Shown piece after piece: positions 1-7,036 of a stretch of 8,766 nt of DNA. The notes below the pieces were generated by a model, which saw only the letters and a program-made list of their open reading frames with translations, ran no database searches and was not told the origin of the DNA. The translations under genes and the position numbers were made by a program. This DNA is from Balneolaceae bacterium (GTDB lineage: Bacteria; Bacteroidota; Rhodothermia; Balneolales; Balneolaceae), in NCBI GenBank assembly GCA_007118525.1, contig SKRK01000239.1:1-8766 (forward strand), written 5' to 3'. How positions within the stretch are numbered: position 1 is the stretch's first letter; every line of letters begins with the position of its first letter.

Positions 1-1
1 A

Positions 2-28
2 TATCAAGACACCGAAGAATTGAAATAA
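2..28 (+). CDS. Possible C-terminal tail of an upstream gene
   Basis: One frame reads YQDTEELK and then TAA at 26-28, an acidic, hydrophilic ending with ordinary codons that would suit the end of a plus-strand gene lying mostly outside the window. Eight codons are far too few to identify a product, and another frame also stays open from position 1 to the TAA at 70-72. If real, it would lie 50 bp upstream of mltG in the same direction and could share its transcript. Confidence 0.25.
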   Translation, partial: YQDTEELK

Positions 29-78
29 ACGTTATATTGATGATCCTGAAATATTTTCTTAAAACTACTTAACCGGTT

Positions 79-1155
79 TTGACACTGTTTTTTTCAAAAA
101 AGGACATCTTTAGCTTATTCCTGCTGTTCATAGTTGTATTCATAGCTGTATTTGGATCCAGGAGTTACAGGCTATACAACCCCGACGCAATTCAGACAGA
201 TGTTCTGACCTCCTTGTACCTTAATGAGAGGACAGACCTGGTAATGCTGGCTGACAGACTTGACAACTTAGGTATAGAGTATAACCGCGATGAGTTAATT
301 TGGGCAGGAAGGGTATTGGGATGGCGATTTTTCCGCCCCGGGCTTTACCAGCTTGATGGTTCTGCATCATACAAGGATTTTTTATCTAAAATGGCCAGGG
401 GAATTCAGGACGCTGCGTCAGTAACTATCTTGTCTGGTATTGACAGAGACAGGCTGGCATTGCAGTTGTCAAGTCAGCTGAGGGCAGACAGTGCTTCTTT
501 CAGAGAGGTTTTTTCGGATAGTTCCGATCTGGCACTGGAGCTGAACCTGACCGGAGAAGAGCTCTTTTCAAGAATGTTGCCCGACACCTACCAGATATAC
601 TGGACAGCGTCTCCTGAAAATGCTGTAAGAAGGATTTACAACGAGTTTGACAGAAGCATTAAACAGCGCTTTCAAACTGAAATCCAGGAGAGTGGTTACA
701 ATGTAGGTGAAATTGTTACGCTCGCCTCAATTGTTGAGTGGGAAGCCAGGGTGAGTGAGGAGAAACCTAAGATAGCCGGACTCTATTTGAATCGTTTAAA
801 TCAAAGGATGTTATTGCAAGCTGATCCAACCGTGATTTATGCAATAGGTGAGAGACGCAGACTTCTTTTTGAAGATTACAGATATGAACATCCATACAAC
901 ACTTATCTCACGAGAGGGCTGCCACCCGGACCCATCACAAATCCTGACATAGCCTCTATAAGAGCCGTTTTATACCCCGAAAGTCACGATTACCTGTTTA
1001 TGGTGGCCACTCCTGATGGATCGCACCGCTTTTCAAGAACATTTGATGAACATCGTCAGGCGAGTGCCGAATGGCGGCGATGGATTCAGGAGCAGTATCG
1101 CATCAGAGATTTGCGCGAGAGGGAAGAGGCCGCCAATCAATCTGACAGTGATTGA
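79..1155 (+). CDS. mltG: Endolytic murein transglycosylase MltG (YceG family)
   Basis: MltG cleaves nascent glycan strands in peptidoglycan from the outer face of the cytoplasmic membrane and is thought to set glycan chain ends. The 358-residue product has a short cytoplasmic N-terminus, one membrane segment at about residues 11-25 (FSLFLLFIVVFIAVF) and an extracytoplasmic YceG domain to about residue 335. Family signatures are LASIVEWEAR (215-224), QADPTVIYAIGER (247-259), YNTYLTRGLPPGPI (273-286) and a C-terminal HRFSRTFDEH. By hand alignment with E. coli MltG the catalytic glutamate (E218 there) is E220. Length is normal for the family. The start is the TTG at 79: an in-frame TAA at 70-72 excludes anything longer, and the first internal Met (M56) would remove the membrane anchor. 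No Shine-Dalgarno is visible. It is the only plus-strand gene here and converges on the minus-strand block. Identity is firm; the exact start is less so. Confidence 0.95.
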   Translation: MTLFFSKKDIFSLFLLFIVVFIAVFGSRSYRLYNPDAIQTDVLTSLYLNERTDLVMLADRLDNLGIEYNRDELIWAGRVLGWRFFRPGLYQLDGSASYKDFLSKMARGIQDAASVTILSGIDRDRLALQLSSQLRADSASFREVFSDSSDLALELNLTGEELFSRMLPDTYQIYWTASPENAVRRIYNEFDRSIKQRFQTEIQESGYNVGEIVTLASIVEWEARVSEEKPKIAGLYLNRLNQRMLLQADPTVIYAIGERRRLLFEDYRYEHPYNTYLTRGLPPGPITNPDIASIRAVLYPESHDYLFMVATPDGSHRFSRTFDEHRQASAEWRRWIQEQYRIRDLREREEAANQSDSD

Positions 1156-1167
1156 TGGTATGGAGGT

Positions 1168-1186
1168 GATTGCCATAAGCGCAATC
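1168..1186 (+). terminator. Weak stem-loop just after mltG
   Basis: GATTGC (1168-1173) and GCAATC (1181-1186) form a 6-bp stem around a 7-nt loop, starting 13 bp after the mltG stop. The following bases are T-rich (TTAATCTAAACTTTT) but lack a clean T-run, so this is at best a weak intrinsic terminator. Confidence 0.3.
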
Positions 1187-1223
1187 TTAATCTAAACTTT
1201 TAGTGCCTTTGTATTTTTGTCTT

Positions 1224-1300
1224 GATACCCCATCGGGATACCTGCGGCGCAAAAGTACCATCCCGATCGTTCGAGACGAATCGGGAATTAAAGGCCGGCC
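1224..1300. repeat. Cluster of inverted repeats between convergent genes
   Basis: The convergent gap holds three copies of one heptamer: ATCGGGAT (1232-1239, plus orientation), ATCCCGAT (1260-1267, inverted) and ATCGGGA (1280-1286, plus orientation). The last two form a hairpin with stem TCCCGAT (1261-1267)/ATCGGGA (1280-1286). Three inner pairs, CGT (1268-1270)/ACG (1276-1278), extend it past a bulged A1279 and leave a 5-nt loop. The first two copies could pair instead over a 20-nt loop, so the structures exclude each other. A separate 8-bp palindrome GGCCGGCC lies at 1293-1300. No strong T-run follows on either strand. The likeliest role is a bidirectional terminator or a dispersed intergenic repeat. 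Apart from this cluster and the weak stem at 1168-1186, nothing else is seen in 1156-1312. Confidence 0.5.
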
Positions 1301-1312
1301 AAACTTAGTGCA

Positions 1313-3061
1313 CTATCGTTGTCTGAAACTATTTACACTTTCACCATTCTGATTAAAGCGTTCACGCGCGCGCGGAGTGAGGGCTTCAATGTAAACATGT
1401 TGGTTAATTCTTTTACCGTCGAAATGGACCCGCAGGGCCATGCCGTTATATTCGGATGCTGTGCGCAGAGCCCTTCCGAGATATGATGGGTTTCCGGCTA
1501 TTTCAAGGCTTTGGAAGAGATAATTACCGGTATCATATCCAACCCGAGCGAAGCGGTCGGCAGAAGTTCCAAACCGTGTTTGGAAATCCTCTTCAAAATA
1601 CTCTATTGCTGTGGTGTCTGCAGATACTCCAAAAGCCTCGGTGTAATAGATTTCAAAGATCCTTTGCTGATATGCTGAGAGATTTGCACCAGCCCACTCT
1701 TCTGACCCCAGTATGACTATTTCGCTTCTCATCGCTTCCAGGTCATTCATCAGGAGGTTGGTCATTGTGGGTGCTGCCTGGCCTGTAAATGGGGCGTAAA
1801 GCGCCTGAGTGGGTGTGTAGCCCAAAGAGTCGATCAGTGCGGTATCGGGTGTAAACACTTTGGTAAACTCAGACAAATCATAACCGATAGCTGAAAAGTC
1901 TTCATCAATAAAATAGGAGATGTATGCTCCAAGACGTTCAGCTTCTTTGCGAAACCCCAATGCCGCATTCCGGCCCAAAGATCCTTTCTCTGTAATCACT
2001 GCCAACGTATCAAGCCCAAGTTCCTGAACGGCAAATCTTGCCATATTTTTACCGTGAACTTCAAAAGTAGGATTCAATTGGAAGGTGTAGTTGTAATCCA
2101 GGTTCAGTTCATCCGAGTTGGCAAGAGGAGCAATCATGGGTAAGCGAAACTCTTCTGCCAGCTGAGCCATCTTTTTGGCAGGTGCAGAAAAGAGTGGACC
2201 AATAACGGCATCGGCCCTGTGCGACCAGGCCAGTTCGGTTACGGCTTTAGCTGTTGTATCCGGATCTTCAGCTGAGTTTTTGAAGATCAGGTTCACTTTT
2301 TTGTCAGCATTCCGGCTGTTGAATTCATCAGCCGCGAGTATCATACCATAGTAGAGATTTCGAGGTATGGTAAACTCAGGGTCATCTTGATCGAAAGTGG
2401 GTAGTACAACCCCGATGTGATACACCATACCCTGAGGGGCTGTGGGATAGCGGTTAAAAAATTGCTGAAGATCAGATTCCGCAAGAAGAGATTCTGTAAG
2501 CTCATTTCGGAGAAGGCTGTCCGGCTCCATTCTCAGAAGAGCAGTAACAAGAGCGTTGTACGTTGTTTCATCTACATAGGTTTTTGAATTATTGACCAAA
2601 TCGTATCGGATAGAGGCTGCTTCCGATCTGTGTAGAGTTTGGAATCGCTCTTCAACGGTTAGATAATTCATTATTTGCCTGTAAAATCTTTGGGCATCCA
2701 TTCGAAGCCCGGTACGGTTGTCACTTTCAATCAGCTGCTTTAAATTTGTGAGACTCAGATCATATTTTTTAAGCCTGAATTGGGCAATGGCAAGCGAATA
2801 GAGGGCTTCATGGCGTATGTTTTGCCGTTCGGCTTTTAACGCCTCATTGAATTGGGCAATTGCATAGTGATATTGGCCCACAGCGAGATAGCTTTTACCG
2901 GAAAAAAGCCTCGCTGCTGAATCATCAATCTGATCAAAAATAGCATTCGCTTCAGCGAATTGATCAGAATTATACAGATCCATTGCTTCCTCAAAAGATT
3001 GGGCAGAAAGATAACCGAACTGCAGCAGTAAAATAAAAGGTAGTAGTAAAATCTTTTTCAT
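1313..3061 (-). CDS. Secreted TPR plus type-1 periplasmic-binding-fold protein (LpoA-like or LivK-like)
   Basis: This 582-residue protein begins with a signal peptide (MKKILLLPFILLLQFGYLSA, cleavage probably after A20). It has no lipobox and no cysteine anywhere, so it should be a soluble periplasmic protein and not a lipoprotein. Residues 23-113 form about three TPR-like helical repeats with [A/Y]...A...F spacing. A helical linker runs to about 205. From about 213 (YHIGVVLP) to about 560 there is a type-1 periplasmic-binding (Peripla_BP_6/LivK) fold, recognised by AVIGPLFSAPAKKMAQLAEE (285-304), the following LPMIAPLANS (307-316) and TLAVITEKGSLGRNAALGF (352-370). TPR plus this fold is the plan of LpoA, the activator of penicillin-binding protein 1A, and also occurs in proteins annotated as amino-acid ABC substrate-binding components. 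No permease or ATPase gene is nearby, and mltG lies tail-to-tail. Fold is firm; function is open. The start Met is followed directly by the signal peptide. The gene is 59 bp behind guaA and may share its transcript. Confidence 0.85.
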   Translation of the reverse strand: MKKILLLPFILLLQFGYLSAQSFEEAMDLYNSDQFAEANAIFDQIDDSAARLFSGKSYLAVGQYHYAIAQFNEALKAERQNIRHEALYSLAIAQFRLKKYDLSLTNLKQLIESDNRTGLRMDAQRFYRQIMNYLTVEERFQTLHRSEAASIRYDLVNNSKTYVDETTYNALVTALLRMEPDSLLRNELTESLLAESDLQQFFNRYPTAPQGMVYHIGVVLPTFDQDDPEFTIPRNLYYGMILAADEFNSRNADKKVNLIFKNSAEDPDTTAKAVTELAWSHRADAVIGPLFSAPAKKMAQLAEEFRLPMIAPLANSDELNLDYNYTFQLNPTFEVHGKNMARFAVQELGLDTLAVITEKGSLGRNAALGFRKEAERLGAYISYFIDEDFSAIGYDLSEFTKVFTPDTALIDSLGYTPTQALYAPFTGQAAPTMTNLLMNDLEAMRSEIVILGSEEWAGANLSAYQQRIFEIYYTEAFGVSADTTAIEYFEEDFQTRFGTSADRFARVGYDTGNYLFQSLEIAGNPSYLGRALRTASEYNGMALRVHFDGKRINQHVYIEALTPRARERFNQNGESVNSFRQR

Positions 3062-3120
3062 GTTGTAATATAAGGTCTGTTACAAATCCATAAATAGAAA
3101 AAAATTAAGTTTGTTCCCGG

Positions 3121-4671
3121 TTATTCCCATTCAATTGTGGCCGGTGGTTTTGAGCTTATATCGTAAACTACACGATTCACACCCCTTACTTCATTGATAA
3201 TACGATTGCTCACCTCTGCAAGAAAATCGTAAGGCAGATGTGCCCAGTCTGCAGTCATGCCATCAACACTGGTTACGGCCCTGAGGGCGACTGTAAATTC
3301 GTACGTTCGTTCATCTCCCATAACCCCGACAGATTGAACCGGCAGCAGAACGGCCAATGCCTGCCAAACTTTATTATAGAGTCCGTGTTTATGGAGTGAA
3401 GAGATGAATATATCGTCAGCATCACGCAAGAGGGCAAGTTTCTCTGAGGTGAGATCACCCAAAACGCGGATTCCCATACCGGGGCCCGGAAATGGATGTC
3501 GGCCGATGAAGCTTTCAGGTATTCCGAGTTCCCGTCCTACATTGCGAACTTCATCTTTGAAAAGTTCCCTGACCGGCTCAATCAATTTCAGCTTCATTTT
3601 TTCAGGAAGGCCGCCCACATTGTGATGTGATTTGATAGTTGCAGACGGGCCTTTAAATGAGACGCTTTCGATTACATCGGGGTATAGTGTACCCTGTGCC
3701 AGAAATTTAAAGTTATTCTCTTCGGTAATCGCTTCATCAAATACGTCAATAAAGGTATTGCCAATTATTTTTCGTTTCTTTTCCGGATCCGATACCCCTT
3801 CAAGGTTTTTCAGGAAGAGCTCTGAGGCGTCAACACCTCTTACCGGAAGCTTCAGATGCTCCTTATAGGTGGACAAAACTTTCTGGAACTCATCTTTTCG
3901 AAGCAAACCGTTATCCACAAATATACAGGTTAGCTGGTCGCCTATTGCTTTATGGATTAATGTAGCAACTACGGTAGAGTCAACTCCGCCCGATAACGCG
4001 CATAAAACCTTCTCCTTGCCAACTTTGTTTCGAATGGCTTCAATCTCAGTTTCTACAAAAGATGCTGCAGTCCAGTTGCCGCTGCATTCTGAAATATTTA
4101 GCACAAAATTTTCAAGTATCTCCTTTCCGTAATCAGTATGAACTACTTCCGGATGAAACTGCACACCGTAAATAGGTTTTTTATCGTGCTTTACTGCGGC
4201 AACCGGCGCATTTTCCGTATGTGCAATAATGCGGTAAGGTTCAGGCAATTCTTGAATATGATCGCCATGGCTCATCCATACAGTTGAGTGTTGAGCGATG
4301 CCTTTAAACAGGTCGGATTTATCGTCAATGATCAATTTTGCCCTGCCAAATTCACGTTTATGTGCTTTTTCAACACTTTTGGGTGAAATAGCGTGAGCCA
4401 GTGATTGGAGCCCGTAGCAGATGCCAAGCAGTGGGACATTGAACCCCAGCCAAGCCAAATTTAATACCGGCGCATTTTCATCATATACGCTTTTTGGTCC
4501 GCCGGACAGAATAATTCCTTTAGGAGGAATTTTTTTAAACTCTTCGGGATTGACGTTGTAAGGGTAAATTTCACAGTAGACATTGAGTTCACGTAAGCGG
4601 CGAGCAATCAACTGTGTATATTGTGAACCGAAATCAAGGATTAAAATCCACTCATCTTGGTGAGTTTGCAT
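3121..4671 (-). CDS. guaA: GMP synthase (glutamine-hydrolysing)
   Basis: GuaA converts XMP to GMP in the cytoplasm, using ATP and ammonia from glutamine; it is the last step of guanine nucleotide synthesis. The 516-residue protein is full length. The class I glutamine amidotransferase domain (about 9-195) opens with [15 protein letters not shown] and has oxyanion motif [10 protein letters not shown] (55-64), nucleophile C85 in GICYGLQ, and H173/E175 in VQFHPEV. The ATP-pyrophosphatase domain carries the P-loop SGGVDS (227-232), FVDNGLLR (251-258), and SHHNVGG (348-354). The C-terminal dimerisation domain has RHPFPGPG (391-398) and the invariant ending KPPATIEWE. All catalytic residues are intact. 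The start ATG (4669-4671) gives the normal N-terminus; no Shine-Dalgarno is seen. A 130-bp leader region with a palindrome separates it from gcvH, suggesting separate control. No guaB or other purine gene is in the window. Confidence 0.98.
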   Translation of the reverse strand: MQTHQDEWILILDFGSQYTQLIARRLRELNVYCEIYPYNVNPEEFKKIPPKGIILSGGPKSVYDENAPVLNLAWLGFNVPLLGICYGLQSLAHAISPKSVEKAHKREFGRAKLIIDDKSDLFKGIAQHSTVWMSHGDHIQELPEPYRIIAHTENAPVAAVKHDKKPIYGVQFHPEVVHTDYGKEILENFVLNISECSGNWTAASFVETEIEAIRNKVGKEKVLCALSGGVDSTVVATLIHKAIGDQLTCIFVDNGLLRKDEFQKVLSTYKEHLKLPVRGVDASELFLKNLEGVSDPEKKRKIIGNTFIDVFDEAITEENNFKFLAQGTLYPDVIESVSFKGPSATIKSHHNVGGLPEKMKLKLIEPVRELFKDEVRNVGRELGIPESFIGRHPFPGPGMGIRVLGDLTSEKLALLRDADDIFISSLHKHGLYNKVWQALAVLLPVQSVGVMGDERTYEFTVALRAVTSVDGMTADWAHLPYDFLAEVSNRIINEVRGVNRVVYDISSKPPATIEWE

Positions 4672-4730
4672 GACAGGAGTGCGAAAAATTAGGGCTTATA
4701 AATTCAAGCTTGTTCCATACCGGATAGTTG

Positions 4731-4738
4731 CAAAGATT
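4731..4738 (-). promoter_or_regulatory. Weak candidate -7 element for guaA
   Basis: On the minus strand this reads AATCTTTG, which differs from the Bacteroidota -7 consensus TAnnTTTG only at the first base. A start just downstream would give a leader of about 50 nt to guaA. No TTG lies 17-23 nt upstream; the nearest is CTG within the palindrome at 4754-4767, so the call is tentative. Confidence 0.25.
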
Positions 4739-4746
4739 GTACTCTT

Positions 4747-4769
4747 TATAACGTAACAGTACTGTTATA
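4747..4769. promoter_or_regulatory. Palindromic candidate operator upstream of guaA
   Basis: TAACAGTACTGTTA (4754-4767) is a perfect 14-bp palindrome, 82 bp before the guaA start codon. It overlaps a second, wider symmetry: arms TATAAC (4747-4752) and GTTATA (4764-4769). The size and symmetry suit a dimeric transcription factor. It also abuts a weak promoter-like element, so a regulator bound here could block polymerase. As RNA it would form only a short AU-rich stem with no T-run, which makes it a poor terminator for gcvH. No regulator is identified. Confidence 0.4.
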
Positions 4770-4801
4770 TAGTCCGGAATGGAAGTTGTGGCATTGTGGG
4801 C

Positions 4802-5182
4802 TTATCCCACGAGTTCTTTATAATCAGCAACGGATAACAGATCATCGAGTTCTGTTTCATCAGAGAACTTAATTTTCACCATCCATCCACTGCCATAGGG
4901 ATCGCTATTTACAATTTCAGGATCGTCTTCAAGATCTGTATTAATTTCAATAATTTCACCTGATACAGGGGCGTAGAGTTCAGAAACCGTTTTTACAGCC
5001 TCAACAGTACCAAATACTTCGTCTTGATCAAATTCGAATCCTTCAGGCTCCAGCTCTACAAATACAATGTCTCCAAGTTCTCCCTGTGCAAAATCTGTAA
5101 TCCCTACAGTAACGGTGCCATCACCGTTATCTTTTACCCATTCATGTTCCCGTGTGTATTTTAGTTCATCAGGAAAGTTCAT
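4802..5182 (-). CDS. gcvH: Glycine cleavage system H protein (lipoyl carrier)
   Basis: GcvH carries the methylamine group between the P, T and L enzymes of the glycine cleavage system on a lipoyl-lysine arm; in some bacteria it is also an intermediate in lipoate assembly. The 126-residue product is the usual length. It opens with the family motif YTREHEWV (9-16), followed by VGITDFAQGELGDIVFVELP-type sequence (26-45, with E for P at its end). The lipoylation hairpin EAVKTVSELYAPVSGEI has K64 as the modified lysine. The C-terminus has GSGWMVKIK. It is strongly acidic, which is common for this family. It starts 9 bp after accC in the same frame as accC, accB and efp, so it is surely co-transcribed with them. 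gcvT and gcvP are not here. Identity is firm. Confidence 0.97.
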   Translation of the reverse strand: MNFPDELKYTREHEWVKDNGDGTVTVGITDFAQGELGDIVFVELEPEGFEFDQDEVFGTVEAVKTVSELYAPVSGEIIEINTDLEDDPEIVNSDPYGSGWMVKIKFSDETELDDLLSVADYKELVG

Positions 5183-5191
5183 ATTGTTTCT

Positions 5192-6544
5192 TTAGTTAGT
5201 TTCAGGATTAAATTTAAATGATTTCTCCAGATATTGAGTGTTGAACTCACCTGATATGAAACCGGGGTCGTCCATAAGCTGGCGATGATAGGGAATAGTT
5301 GTTTTGATCCCTTCAATAACGAACTCATCAAGAGCACGTTTCATTCGCATAATTGCTTCAGGCCTTGTAGGTGCACTCACAATGAGCTTTGCAATCATTG
5401 AGTCGTAGGTGGGTGGTACGGTATAACCCGAATAAGCATGTGTATCAACACGTACACTATGGCCGCCGGGAATATTAAATGAGGTGATAGTTCCTGCATT
5501 TGGGCGGAAATTGTGAGCCGGATCTTCGGCGTTAATACGGCATTCGATGGCATGGCCGCGCATTTTAAGAGGTTTGGTGTCAATTTTTAAACCTGCGGCC
5601 GCATGTATCTGCTCCTTAACGAGATCACACCAGGTAATCTCTTCGGTAACCGGATGTTCTACCTGGATACGTGTATTCATCTCCATGAAATAGAAGTTCA
5701 GGTCTTTATCGACTATAAATTCGACCGTACCGGCTCCTTCATAATTAATGGCTTTTCCGGCATCTACAGCCGCCTGGCCCATCTTCTCCCTTACTTCGGG
5801 GGTCATAACAGGGGAGGGGGCCTCCTCAAGCACTTTTTGGTGACGGCGCTGCAGAGAGCACTCGCGTTCACCGAGGTGAATTACATTTCCATGCTGGTCG
5901 CCCATAATCTGGATCTCAATGTGGCGAGGGTCTTCCACAAATTTTTCAATATAAACAGCCGGGTTGTTGAAGGCCGTACTGGCTTCACTGCAGCAGGTTT
6001 GAAATTGGCGTTCAAAATTATCAGCATCAAGCACCACCCGCATCCCGCGACCGCCGCCACCGGCAGTAGCCTTGATAATAACGGGGTAACCGATCTCAGC
6101 GGCAATTATTTTACCGTCTTTAACCGACTTTACAATACCGTCAGAGCCCGGCACTACAGGTACATTACTCGCAATCATGGTTGCCTTTGCGGTAGACTTA
6201 TCTCCCATGGCATTAATCATTTCGGGAGACGGGCCAATAAACTTGATGTCGTGTTCGGCACAAATCCGGCTGAATTCTGCATTTTCTGCAAGAAATCCAT
6301 AACCGGGATGAATCGCTTCGGCATTGGTGATTTCTGCAGCAGCCAGGATGGAAGGGATTTTGAGGTAACTCTCTTTACTTGCAGCGGGGCCAATACAAAC
6401 GGCTTCATCGGCAAATTTTACGTGAAGGCTGTTTTGATCGATGGTTGAATATACAGCCACAGTTTTAATTCCCATCTCTTTACAGGTACGAATAATCCTG
6501 AGAGCTATTTCGCCCCTGTTTGCAATTAAGATCTTTTTAAACAT
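5192..6544 (-). CDS. accC: Acetyl-CoA carboxylase, biotin carboxylase subunit
   Basis: AccC uses ATP and bicarbonate to carboxylate the biotin on AccB, the first half-reaction of acetyl-CoA carboxylase and the committed step of fatty acid synthesis. The 450 residues match the E. coli subunit (449) almost position for position. The N-terminal domain starts [18 protein letters not shown] and has [10 protein letters not shown] (79-88). The ATP-grasp domain has K116, K158, and the glycine-rich loop GGGGRGMR (162-169). Catalytic E288, N290 and R292 sit in [16 protein letters not shown]. The C-terminal domain includes ECRINAEDP (334-342). It lacks the BCCP domain of acyl-CoA carboxylase alpha chains, and accB directly precedes it by 9 bp, so assignment to acetyl-CoA carboxylase is strong. 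gcvH follows by 9 bp. The carboxyltransferase genes accA and accD are not here. Confidence 0.98.
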   Translation of the reverse strand: MFKKILIANRGEIALRIIRTCKEMGIKTVAVYSTIDQNSLHVKFADEAVCIGPAASKESYLKIPSILAAAEITNAEAIHPGYGFLAENAEFSRICAEHDIKFIGPSPEMINAMGDKSTAKATMIASNVPVVPGSDGIVKSVKDGKIIAAEIGYPVIIKATAGGGGRGMRVVLDADNFERQFQTCCSEASTAFNNPAVYIEKFVEDPRHIEIQIMGDQHGNVIHLGERECSLQRRHQKVLEEAPSPVMTPEVREKMGQAAVDAGKAINYEGAGTVEFIVDKDLNFYFMEMNTRIQVEHPVTEEITWCDLVKEQIHAAAGLKIDTKPLKMRGHAIECRINAEDPAHNFRPNAGTITSFNIPGGHSVRVDTHAYSGYTVPPTYDSMIAKLIVSAPTRPEAIMRMKRALDEFVIEGIKTTIPYHRQLMDDPGFISGEFNTQYLEKSFKFNPETN

Positions 6545-6553
6545 GGATAAGGG

Positions 6554-7027
6554 TTAAGCTTTTTTGATGATGAAGAGAGGCTGATCAAATTCAACAGGCT
6601 GCGCATCATTCACCAGGATTTTTTGAATAGTACCGGAGAATTCAGCTTCAATCTCATTCATGATTTTCATCGCTTCAACAATACAGAGGGTTTCTCCCTC
6701 TTTAACCTGATCGCCCACCTTTACAAATGGGTCTGAATCGGGTGAAGGAGCTTCATAATAAGTTCCAACAATAGGCGACTTTACTACCTCGCCGGCCGGT
6801 TCCTTCTCTTTAGCTTCAGGAGCATCCTGGCTTGGTGAAGGGTTATGAGCACTCTGTGGCTGTGGAGCGTTAGATTGTGCCGGCATTTGATACTGCATAG
6901 GAGCAGGTGCCGGTGAATCCGAGGCTTTTTTAACTCTTACTTTAAAATCGCCTTCTTGAATTTCAACTTCGTTGAGTTCCGTTTCAGCTATCAGGTCTAA
7001 TAGTTTCTTTACAAGTTTTAAGTCCAT
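6554..7027 (-). CDS. accB: Acetyl-CoA carboxylase biotin carboxyl carrier protein
   Basis: AccB carries the carboxyl group on biotin between AccC and the carboxyltransferase. The 157-residue protein has the family's three parts. The N-terminal region (1-35) starts [20 protein letters not shown] and makes the contact surface for AccC. A flexible Pro/Ala/Gln/Ser linker spans about 38-80. The C-terminal biotinyl domain (82-156) begins [11 protein letters not shown] and holds the biotinylation motif [11 protein letters not shown], with K121 as the modified lysine. The thumb loop [14 protein letters not shown] (92-105) is typical of bacterial BCCPs. It lies 9 bp after efp and 9 bp before accC, in the classic efp-accB-accC order. 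The start ATG is 7025-7027; no Shine-Dalgarno is seen in the 9-bp spacer. Confidence 0.97.
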   Translation of the reverse strand: MDLKLVKKLLDLIAETELNEVEIQEGDFKVRVKKASDSPAPAPMQYQMPAQSNAPQPQSAHNPSPSQDAPEAKEKEPAGEVVKSPIVGTYYEAPSPDSDPFVKVGDQVKEGETLCIVEAMKIMNEIEAEFSGTIQKILVNDAQPVEFDQPLFIIKKA

Positions 7028-7036
7028 AATACTTTT

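Noticed and set aside
79..84. TTGACA, identical to the sigma-70 -35 consensus
   Set aside because: No -10 element follows at 17 nt (102-107 is GGACAT), and it overlaps the mltG start codon. Taken as chance.
1306..1315. TAGTGCACTA, a 10-bp palindrome covering the stop codon of the periplasmic-binding gene
   Set aside because: Too short and with no spacer or T-run to act as a terminator; a palindrome of this length is not surprising in a window of this size.
1456..1716. Plus-strand open frame of 86 codons
   Set aside because: It is antisense to the periplasmic-binding domain, which is conserved and continuous in its own frame.
2999..3061. Lipoprotein signal, as expected if the protein were a true LpoA
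   Set aside because: The signal region ends LSAQS and the whole protein has no cysteine, so lipidation is impossible.
3062..3120. Intrinsic terminator after guaA at the minus-strand T-run (TTAATTTTTTTC)
   Set aside because: No stem precedes the T-run. Transcription may well continue into the next gene.
4672..4801. Purine or glycine riboswitch upstream of guaA
   Set aside because: No conserved riboswitch core or multi-helix fold could be made out; only the short palindromes are present.
5603..6448. A 281-codon open frame on the plus strand
   Set aside because: It lies wholly antisense to accC, whose every motif is intact, and its translation matches nothing recognisable. It is a by-product of accC codon usage.
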